Below are positions 12,001 to 24,000 of a stretch of DNA of 64,000 nt, piece after piece; positions within the stretch are counted from its first letter, which is position 1; every line of letters begins with the position of its first letter. The DNA is from Bedellia somnulentella (lineage: Eukaryota > Arthropoda > Insecta > Lepidoptera > Bedelliidae). A program made the translations under genes and the position numbers. Below the pieces are notes generated by a model. It saw only the letters and a list, made by a program, of their open reading frames with translations. It was not told the DNA's origin and made no database searches. Location: contig OY755170.1 in the NCBI GenBank assembly GCA_963576735.1, forward strand, positions 18,212,875 to 18,276,874, in the 5' to 3' direction.

Positions 12001-15000
12001 CGTCCGTCGCAAGTGGATTGCCAGACAGTAATGAGCAATGGGCTATTGTGTGAACACCAATTGATCGTGGCCAACAATTGCCAATTGCGAAGCGTGGCCC
12101 ATCGTCGGCCATTGTGCACTGGGCGCTTAAGCGGCCAGTACACAATGGCGGACGATGGCCCACTGCTCGCCATCGCCACTGTGTACAGGGGGCAATGGTG
12201 CATGATGGCGGACAATTGCCGATCGTGGCGCGCAATGGCGCGCAATGGCGAAGTTGTCGGTTTTTCGGGCACACTTCAAAGGAATCGTGGCGTAGCATGG
12301 CCGGTGGTGTTTCCACAATGGGCCATTGTTTAGTTCGTCACCGACCGCTCATAGATACTTATACTTTTTTTGGAATATTTTATTGCAAAATGTATTGATA
12401 ATCACTTTATGACGTAAAAATAACATAAATAGCGCCATAAATAAAATAAATTACATGCATAATAATAAATAAATAGCTGCAACCATAATTACTTCGACGT
12501 CCGTCGCAAGTGGATTGCCAGACAGTAATGAGCAATGGGCCATTGTGTAAACACCAATTGATCGTGGCCAACAATTGCCAATTGCGAAGCGTGGCCCATC
12601 GTCGGCCATTGTGTACTGGCCGCTTTACGGTGTAATCTGTTTTTCGCTAGTGGCAAACTGACCAAAGTGACAGTTTGCCACTATTTTGTTAGAGAAATAA
12701 TAAACGCTTTGTTTACTTCATCGATTTTAGATAATATTGTGCAAATACGTAAAACAAATCATATTTTGGACTCGTAGGAAGTAAGCTGGTTTAGGGCAGA
12801 GACCTTGTTTATGTGATCGTGCTTTAGAAATAGGTGAATAAAAAGTTTTGGGCTGCAGTTATCGAAGCGAGTAAAAAGCCCCAGATGAATCACTTCGCAC
12901 TGGCGTATCAAAGAAAAATCGGAATATATTTACAGTTTATGAACCTTATTAGATTTACAATAGAAGATATGCTGTTATTTATACGATTTACCTGTGTTTT
13001 TGATTTAATTCTAAACATAACCTTCAACAAAAAAACAACGGTGTTGCCCACTTCAAAATCTCAATAATCCTATAGAAGTAAGTATTCATCATGTGAATAA
13101 GATAATTACTATGAACAAGGAAAGTATTCGGAACTAATTAAAAAAATATATAGGCATGCCACATTTGAAAAAATATTATATTTTTTTACGGGTCGTTCAT
13201 ACAATTTTTAATTACTCACTAAATATAAGTTAAAAAAAACCACCATATTTAAAAATGTCGAGCCAGTCGTTTTCATAAAAGGCTCTGGTTCCTACGCTGA
13301 TGTATGGTAGTGAATGTTGGGCATGGCAGAAGAAGCATGAAAGTAGAGTTAATGCAGTGGAAATAAGATCCCTCAGAAGTATATTAATGTAATGTAAGGT
13401 TGTATGATAGGGTGAAAAAGGAATAATAATAGAATGAAAATAAAGTAGTGAAAGAGATATACAGAGCCAATGTGGATGGGAGTGTTAGAAGAGGACGGCC
13501 TCGTAAAACGTATCCAAATCAGATAGAAAACGTTCTTATTAAGGCGAGGGTCCGAAGTGAGAAGAATAAAAGAGCATGTATGACAAGAATTATTAATGTA
13601 AGGGAAGCAAGAGAAGTTTGTCAAGATGGTACTAAGTGGCGATCGATAGTCTCTGCCTATCCCAATGGAAATAATGGGCGTGAGTATAAGTAAGTTAGTA
13701 TTTTAAAAAATATATAAGTCATTAAATATAAACAGAAACAATAGCATAGTTTGTGAAATATATTTGGATATCTCGCGTTTTTAACAGATGGCAACCCTAA
13801 TTTGCGGCCACTTTTTCATAGGCAACTATGTATTATCATATTAGGAAAAAATAGCTTTAATTTCATGAAATATGCGTGTAACTTATGGACGTATAAAACA
13901 CGCCAAAATATAATCTACTTACACCTGGCTGCCGAGGTAGTTGTGGCCGAATTCGCAACGGCACCTATGGTTTTTTATATTCTATACATATGTCGCAGCC
14001 AACTGGTTAAATCAGCCAGCTGACAAAGCTAGCCGCTTAATTAAACGCCGGCTCCTAGTAAAGGGCTAAACTTCAGTCAGCCATTTAGTTGAACACAACG
14101 TCCAACCACTTGGCTGAACGTTATATCGCCGTCTGGTTATCTAGGGTGACTATCACTAAAATATTTTTTCTTAGGTACTTCTTATGTCGGCAATACTTTA
14201 ATTATATTCATTTAATACAATATTAACAATTAAAGTGCACAAGCACAAAGCTTTGGCACAGTAACTAAAAGTACAAACAGGTACCGACTTATTAATAATG
14301 AACATGAATATAAAAATATAAAGTTCTCTTATGTATTAATTTTAACTATGTATTAATTTATTTATTGAAATTCCCATAATTTCAAACTTTTTTAAACAGT
14401 TATCCTACAAATTTTAACAGAAAAATAATGTAACGTCAGCCCAAACCAACGGGCTCACTATTCAACCAGCCGGGTGATTGGACGTTCGGTGGCGACAATT
14501 CATTTTACTAGTGGGCTAGCCTTTTAACTAGGAGCCGGCGTTTAATTAAGCGGCTAGCTGCTTTGTCAGCTGGCTGATTTGTTCAGTTGGCTGCGACATA
14601 TACACTGCTATGATGGGGATGATATTATATTTTGAAAACAAGTCAAGAAAATTTTCTTCGAATAATAAATAACATTAATTAAATTAAAATTACTTGCGGT
14701 TACTTTTGCCTGGCTGCGTCTTGTCAGTGCATTCTCCTATTCATAAACTTATGTTAAAATGTGTGTTTGACTCAATACGTCATGAACGTAGAGAGAATAG
14801 AAAGATTTAGCAGCGGGATCTTATACTAAAGCGGTTATTACATTACGCAATATTCAGACAGTCTTAGTAAGACTGTCTTAAAGTCTAACTAGACAAGCTC
14901 GCTATTAGACTGTGCTTAATACCGCATGCTAACTCATTTTCAAAGCGTACGTAGCCGGTGGCGGTTGTCATAACCGCTTAAGTACGAAGTGTTTGATTGG

Positions 15001-18000
15001 AATAATCTTTATGAATTTTCTGCCATAAATATGGCATGTCTCGATACAAATCGAGAACATTAAAAAGCACTTCTTTTTCCTTTGAACAAGCCATTGTACA
15101 CGCCCCGCCACAGCAAAACACATGTCACGCACGCCTTCGCTCTGCAGCTGCCGCGCGATGATGAACAGTCTAGCGACTCTAGCGTGCTAAATCATATTAC
15201 ACTACGCGGTATTCAGCAAGCAAGCAAGTAAGCACGGCCGAACCCATTCGGTCGCTCTAATTGGCCTAGACCTCGCTTTTATAACATACCCTTTTTATAT
15301 TATAAATCGATAAAGAACATCATACTTAAAAACTTTGCCCATGGAATGCCTATCTAAAATATTGTATTTTTCAAAAAAAAATGATAATTAAAAATTATCG
15401 TACCTAGTTCAAACTGAGAATGTATAGAACTAGATTCTTTGCTTCAGTGAAAATAAGAAATAAAAAAAAACATTTGATCTATGGTGTAAACAAAAACATA
15501 ACCTCTTTCGGTATTTTCCAGTTCAATCGCTCGCTTACCGGTTTATTTACATGATATTATTTTTCAACGACGATCAATACAACTGGAAAATACCGAAAGA
15601 AGTTATATTTTTGTTTACAGAGCGAAAAGCATAGATCAAATATTTTTTTTTATTTCTTATTTTCACTGAAGCAAAGATTCTCATTCTATACATTCTCAGT
15701 TTGAACTAGGTACGACAATTTTTAATTATTATATTTTTTTGAAAATTACAATATTTTAGATAGGCATTCCATGGGCAAAGTTGTTTAGTTTGATGTCCTT
15801 TATCGATTTATAATATAAAAAGGGTATGTTATAAAAGCGAGGTCTAGGCCAATTAGACAGGCTAACTTGCTAACTCTTATTACACCATGCTCAATCTAAG
15901 TTAGACTGTCTGAATATTGCGTAATGTAATAACCGCTTAAAAGATCAGCTGTGACTGTGATGTTTAGGTGACCTTTCAGCCAAGTTTGGCTATTTACACC
16001 GAAGATTGACGTGTATGGATGGATGGATATGAAATTAATGGATTGTTTTATAGTATTTTATTCAGTTTTATCGCTTATATTAATTGACTCCAATGTGAGA
16101 TGATAATAATGTTATGTTTTGTGAGCTGTTGTAGTTGTGCAAGCAAAAACCGAAAATTACTGGAATACTTTAGCTTAGGTTGCAATACAAAGAGTATCAT
16201 AAAGAAACCGTTTACTGTAAAGTTAAATTCAATTTAAATCTCCTGAAAATAATCTTCTTAGTTTTGTTCCTAATTGTGCTTTTTTAATTCTTTTAGTAAG
16301 AGTTTGAGTCACTTGTAAGTTAACAACGATTTTCGTATGGCTCAAATGATCAAGAAACCAGAGCTGTAAAATCATTATTTATATAAATTTTTCTGTGAAA
16401 ATAGCCTCGGACCAAAAACAAAGTCAAGTCAAGTCAAGCATCAGATCAGTCAATCAATCAAATGGTTATTTAAAAAAGTTCGATTGTTTTGCTCTCTCCC
16501 GCTCTAATTTAGTTCTTAAAATTAATAAATTCTAAATGTAATAAATATATAATTTGTTTAACTCGTAAACCTAAGGCACTACTGATACTGATAGTATCAG
16601 TTTCTTTTTGGTTTCTGCTCCACTCCGGTATAATTGAAACTTATTTAATAGTAGTGTTCTTTATTGTTAGTACCTACTGAACTACATCTACATCTGCAAA
16701 GTATATTGTGTCTCTTGATCTCTTCCTGAAAGGTCACACAGGCTATCGGTGACGCTGAATGCGCATTCGGGGAACGCGGTAACCCTTTCTAGAACGATCG
16801 TAAATTTATTTTAGATTCTGTAATATTTGACGCGACTGTGTTAGTTTATTGAACTCCGGCACTGGAAATCTCATCAACATACTAAACTGTCGGTGAGATG
16901 GAGATTCGAATGTTATTCCTATTTCTAGGCTGCGCACTTTGTAAATCAGAAAAAAGAGGTATAGTCTAATAAATACTTGAATATATTAAATAATTTCTTT
17001 CAAGAAAAAAATTAATGTAATATTTATTTCAGGCGATGTGACAGTACTGACCGTGGCTACAGATGATAATCATGGATTGGAAAGGTTCCTTAGGTCTGCA
17101 AAAGTGTATGATATAAAAGTTGATGTTCTTGGAAAGGGTATAGAATGGAATGGAGGCAATATGAGACATGCTGGTGGAGGACAAAAAATCAATCTTTTGA
17201 AGGCAAAATTATCTGAGCTTTCAAGATCAGGCAAAGAAAATGATATAGTGCTGTTCACAGATAGGTAAGTTATGTTAATTTTCATCATTTATTAACATAA
17301 GATCTTAAACTTCATCAACAGTTTTAATATTAAATATAAATGAAACAAAACTTACAACAATAAACTGATAAATTTTATTTAGAAAAAGAAAAACTCAATA
17401 ATCAAGTTGACTGTCTTGAACTGCAGTGTTCTGTATAGCAACCATAGTTTAAATAACTGAATACTCACTGAACAAACCTTCAAACTTTGCCAACCTCAAA
17501 CTATTATTCTAATATTTATTTTTTACTAAGATTTCCTATTATTCTAATTAAAACTGATTAATAAAGTATATTTCCTTTTTTTAAAAAAAATATTTCCTTT
17601 TTTTGCATTATAATAAATGAATCATCCAGTTTTAAGCCTTGTTAGCTATCTTAAACACAAAATTGTAAACACAAAATTGGTTTGCAGCTACGATGTAATC
17701 TTTCTGGCTGGTTTGGATGAAATAGTTTCAAAATTCAAATCCTTCCCGAAGACCCGAGTATTGTTCTCTGCAGAGCAGTTCTGTTGGCCAGATGTCACAT
17801 TGGCTGGACAATATCCTAAAGTTGATGTTCCCAACCCATTTTTGAATTCTGGAGGCTTTATTGGTAAATATATTGATTTTATTATATGAATTTTAAATAT
17901 TTGGTACATGTATCTTAAATATACTGAGTACAGAGGGTTATATAAACTTATGTATATAGCAATTAAACACCCAAAATATATATACTCACATATGTATGTA

Positions 18001-21000
18001 TGTTAAAATTTTAAATTGTAAGTTTTAATATTGCACATACTAGTCTTAAACTAACAACACTTAGAATTCAAAATCAATGATTGCCAAATCCCATATTACT
18101 GATGGGGTTTAGGGGTACTAAGACTTATGTTGTTTTCTCAGGTTTAAGTAGGCATTTAAATTTGGCAAAACAACATAAATCTTCGATGTGATTATGGGAT
18201 TTGTACATTGTTAGTAAACCTTTCTTGCTTCAGTTGAAAATAATAACAGTTAGATTTAGGTTCTACCATTTAATACATTTTTTTCTTGATTTTACATACA
18301 TATACTCACGGCTATAAATCCCTAGATGTCGTAGCCAGAGCTAAGGAATTAAAAATTCCTCAGCCACTTTTGAAAAGTTAAGTAGGGAAAAGATGGTAAA
18401 ATAAAGGTTGTTGGTGATGGGTCTCCCCCAATACCGTTAGTTGCCTCTTACGTACACCCACCGGAAGAAATGGGGTAGTGTTATTCTAAGCCGACACTAC
18501 ACTGCAAACTTATTATTATTACTTGATTTTATCTCTGATATAAATAAACTAACTTTTCTGTATTTGTAGGATATCTTCCTGAATTATCTGAGCTGATTAA
18601 CCATACACCAGTGCATGACAAAGATGATGACCAGTTATACTACACCAGTTTGTATCTTGACAAACATTTAAGAGATCTCCTCAAGATATCGCTCGACCAT
18701 GATGCTGCTATTTTCCAGAATCTTAATGGTGCTCTATGTGAGTATTCAATGTTAATGTGTAAATTTTATTAAATGATGTTTGTAATTTGTGTTAAGCATT
18801 AAGTTGCCAGTGTTAACTTAACTCCAACTGGATAATCTAAATAAGGTTGATTGTATTCTGTTTTACTATTTTAGAACAATTGTTTTGTAACAATTGTTAA
18901 TTATTTAAAGATATTTAATGTGTCAAATTTGTGTTGCTTTTGGCAATTTATGAAAACCATACTGCTGTTCAGATTATTTTTGATTAGTTTCTCATTATGC
19001 TATGAAATATTAAAAATTCCTATTTAATTGCTTATTTGCCTTATTAATTTATTTAGGCAATTTACTTATGCAAGAAATATGAAGTAAGTAGGAACATACA
19101 AAATCTTAATAGCACATTTTAAAGTAACCATACTAAATCTCCAACAACTTTGCAGCCGATGTCCTACTGGTTGCAAATAGCACAGAAACCTGGCCGTACA
19201 TAGAAAACACAGTGACTAAACAGCGTCCCCTCATCCTTCATGGAAACGGGCCATCCAAACTTACACTCAATCATTTGGGGAACTATCTGGCCAAGGCATG
19301 GTCTTCTGCTCTTGGCTGTGCAGTGTGTGAGGAGAAGAGAATTGAACTCGACGTAAGTGATAGACGCATAGTGCTAATAAAATTTTATTAATATTTATAC
19401 CAAAATTCACATAAAGCTTAAAAATATTAAACTGTAGTTTCTATATTATTACTTTTGAATAAAAAGTAATTTTGTCATAATTTTAATACTTTAGTGATTT
19501 AATGAGATTTTAGTCATTATGGACTTAAAGTTGTAGGATTCATTTATAAAAAAATATATTCTTTAGGAGGATGCGATGCCAAACGTACTGCTTGCCGTAT
19601 TCATAGAACAGGCAACCCCATTCATAGAAGAGTTCCTCGAGCAAATCCTAAATATGGACTACCCCAAAGAAAAATTACACCTGCTGCTTCGCAACAACGT
19701 GAATTACCACGAAGCCGAAGTCGACAAATTCTTCCAGAAGCATGCAACAAAGTTTGCGACAGCCAAACGAGTCAAACCCACTGACTTTTTATCAGAATCG
19801 GATGCCAGGAGTCTTGCTATGTAAGTGGCATTTCCTTTGATCACTTGATATAATGGTGCGTTTTATCAATCAGTCTTTCAGAACGAGGATAAACTACACC
19901 GTTTATTTATAACTAGTTGCGTTTCATTTATGTGTGCAATGTCAGGTATCAAACCATACAGTATGTGATTATTTAATATTTGTTAAACATTGAATCAAAA
20001 CATTAGGTATTGAAACTCTGATGAAAGAAACTAAATTTACGTGTGGTTTTTATTAATTAATTTTGTTGGTTTTCTATTTATTAAAAACAAAAATACATCG
20101 TAAGAATAACATAATTCATTAATTAAGTTAATATAATCGCGTTTAAAGTTACCTTAGAATATTTTAAAACTCACACCTCTTATCTCATGTGACACTCATA
20201 GTGTTTTACCATATCATTAACAACATCAGGACTTTTTAATTGTATGTATTCACTTTACCTGTTCCATCACATAAATTATATCTATTATTTCAAGACTTAA
20301 GTGGATGTTACAAAACATCGTACTAAGAATATGGTAGCAAGTGAACATGTAGTGAGATAAGCTAACTTATACTTACTTAGCTTATCAACTCAAACTCAAA
20401 CCTTCACGCCGAATATCCCTGGAGGGGTTGGCAGAGGTACTAATACTTCTGAACATCACGTGACATTGTCACCCGGTGTTCAGAGAACCCACGTTTTGCT
20501 TGGACAGTGTACTCACGTGATAAGGGGCAGGCCTATCGCTGTTTTGTACAAATACACTGTCACATGACTAAGTACAACTTAGCCAAGTGGGTTTTCTGAC
20601 GATGTTTTCCCTCACCGTTAACAACCATGATAACCACACCACACACATGTCTTTAGAAAAGACAAATTGGTGTAGGCCTGACCCGGGATTCGAACACTAG
20701 TCGTCTGCACGATAATGCTTATTACTATTACATTTTTACTTGCTACCGTACTCTGTGTACCATGTTATAAGCAGATAATGACGCGATTAGCTCCAGCTCT
20801 TATACTGTCGATCGCCACTTTGTACGATCCTGGCAAAGCTTTCTAGCTTCATTTACATCCATCAATCTTTTCATACATGCCCTTTTATTCTTATCACTTA
20901 GGACAAATATTTTCTATTTGGTATACTTATGTCCGTGGTTGTAACATTACCTTCCACATGTCATGTAATAGCCGCTTAACAAAATACTGTTTTTAGGGAA

Positions 21001-24000
21001 CGTTGTCTAAACAGCGTTTGCGACTACATGTTCTCGATAGACAGCGTGTCCCGCGTAGACAGCGGCACTCTGAAATACCTGATGACGTCGGGCCTGGACG
21101 TGGTGGCTCCGATGATCAAGCGCCCAGAACAAGCCTGGTCTAACTTCTGGGGAGCCATCAACTCTGCTGGCTTCTACGAGCGCTCGGCCGATTATATGGA
21201 TATCGCTTATAATAAGATCAGGTGAATATCAATTTGTTTATGTTTTAGCCAATTTTTTGGCTGGATTGTATCTTGTGTGGGGATCTAAGCGAATTTCAGA
21301 AATTCTTCGTGGTTACTGCGAACAATAACTATAGCCTATATTTTATATTACTATACATTAATAAATAATGTATAATTAACTTATTGGCAAATAATTGATT
21401 TTATTCGTGTTGAAAGTGCCGTAGTTGGAAACAATAATTATAGTGATGTATGGTAAGTTGTGTAACACCTACTGCCTTTAAAATATATTTAACTTTGTAT
21501 TATTAAAAAGTTATGTTTAGGGAACTATTAGTGTGAGTATAGATTAATATTATGCATTAATATTTGCACCTAATTACTACCTACTAATCAAAACTATTTG
21601 ATCCATTAGCTAGATCTTTTTTGCTCTTCTTAGTATAAAAAGCGAAATAATATGATCTCTTGTTTAACTTAAAAGCACATTGCATACAAAATAGAAGAAC
21701 TATTTTATAAGCGATATAATATTTGGTCAATGTAAGCATCGCCGAGTTCATTTATCGTTAATACTAGTAGCCAGCGAACCGGCCTTATCTAACTTCCGGT
21801 GTCTTCGGTGTCAACTCAACTGGGTGGAACAATTTCGGTTTAATAAGATAACAACACGTTTCTAACTGATTTATTTCAAATACCACCACATTCTGCTATA
21901 AAAAATAATTGATACATATGTACATTATAATAATCTGATTGTGAAATGAAATTCAAATGAATGTTAATGGACTTAGATCGGATCTTGATCAGAAGCATTA
22001 CAATCCATGGCATGACTTACACTAGGTGATTAATTTTCAAAACCACCACATTCTGCTAGAAAAATTAAATTGAAAGATAGATAGATTAAAATAAACTTTT
22101 TGTAAAATGAAATTACAAATGAATATTAATGTACTTAGATCGGATCTTGATCAGAAGCATTATATATAATCCATGGCATGACTTACACTATGTGATTAAA
22201 TTTCAAATACCACCACATTCTGCTATAAAAATTAAATTGATACATATGTAGAATATAAAAAAACTTATTGTGAAATGAAACTACAAATGTATGTCATTGG
22301 ACTTAGATCGGATCTTCTATCTATCAGAAGCATTACAATCCATGGCATGACCTATATGACTAATATAATTAGCAAACCGACAGAGCAACAATGTTTGCAT
22401 ATTACACACTGAACTTTTTTAAATATTATGAAAACATGTTTAAATTTCTCTTAATTTGATAGTAGCGCAAAAACGTGTAGAACTAAACAGAGCTTCAGAA
22501 TTAGAACATGCTCAGCTACTTTTGAAGTTGAGTGGGGAAAAGATTGTAAAGTTAATAAGCCCCAATACCCTTAGCCGCCTCTTACAACACCCACGGGTAG
22601 TAATGGGGTAGTGCTATTCTAAGCCGACACTACACAGCATAAAGAATAAATCACTAAAAATCTAACAAAACCTCTGATTTACTTCAAGCATATTTTGAAA
22701 ACAACTTTATAAACTTTGAAATTTCTATTGTATTTAAATATCTGTCAAACCAAGTCGTCTACACACATAAGTAATCCCAAACACTGAGGTGATCAGTCGA
22801 AAGCAATGGAGAAATCGGTCTTGAAAGATCGCCGGTCGATCGAATACATATTGTCTGCCGTGCATTCGTATACGCCGGCGTCCATCTGCGTGGCCGGGTC
22901 TATCTCGATCTTGGACTTCACGCGGTCATCTCCGATCGGCCATTCGTGAATCTGTTGGCAAATTTTATTAGTGTTATTCACAACTTAATACGGTTCATGA
23001 AGTTGGTTGTAGGCATTTCGTAAATTAGGTAGATGACGTTGATATTCGTTTGTTGTTGCTGCGCAATCGCTTTATACGCAAAAGGCTCATTTAAAAAAAA
23101 GATATCCATAGATGAGGTTGGTTGTGAAAGTTTCATTGTATAAAAAAGAGAAAATACGACAAGTTTACTTCCTAAGAAACATTCTTGGTGTCTCATTTCT
23201 ATAAGATAATAACACATACACCCACTCACACACCCGCATGTGTAATAAAATACTAGTATATTTAATAAGTTCAATGCTGATAAGCGGTCAGCATTCTTTT
23301 TCATATAGGTTGAACATTGAACAGAAAAATGATTAAGCAAATATCTATGAGCAAATATCAACTTACATTTAAATAGAAATAAATATAAATGATTCGTATT
23401 CTACGATGTGACTCATGGTAACTAATATGCAAAATCAAATTTAGATTTCCTATTAATCAAGAAATTGTTTTATTTTAGAAATTGGGTTAATTGAAGTAAA
23501 ATTTAGTATTGGATATCGTTGAGAGACAAAAAGAATTTGCATTCGGAATCTGTCATCTGTAAAACTAAATCTCTCTTTTGTTCTTACCACTAAATCAGGG
23601 TACCAAATATGTTGATAAATTATGTTATCAGAATATCCTATTAAGCTATGTCTGTCCGTTATATTGTACAGCATATTTGTTGATAATAACATTTAAAAAC
23701 ATCCAAAGTATGTGAATGTCTAGTAAGACAGAATATTGTGTAAATACTCACATGAAGATAATGATGTGCAAATATCTCTGCTCCATCTTTAAACCACGTG
23801 ATGTGAGGTCTAGGCGACCCCTTGGCGATGCAAAGGAAAGCGATTTTGTGACCCAGTACGTACTCAAGGTCGAAATGCGATGCTAAAAGAATCTTTGCAC
23901 CCTGCGACATAAATGCGATCGTTTTATTATTCAATTGATGTGAATTGAAATTTACATATTGCCGTTCTTTATTAATACTATTAGCGTAGGTTAGATATGT

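Noticed and set aside
10913..12398. Many overlapping open frames of 60-136 residues on both strands
   Set aside because: They are the three copies of one inverted-repeat element read in several frames. The same peptides recur in each copy and on both strands; no splice or start context.
18090..18190. Possible small-RNA hairpin in Plod intron 3
   Set aside because: Arms ACTTATGTTGTTTT / AAAACAACATAAAT pair for only about 13 bp and the rest is unpaired; too weak to list.
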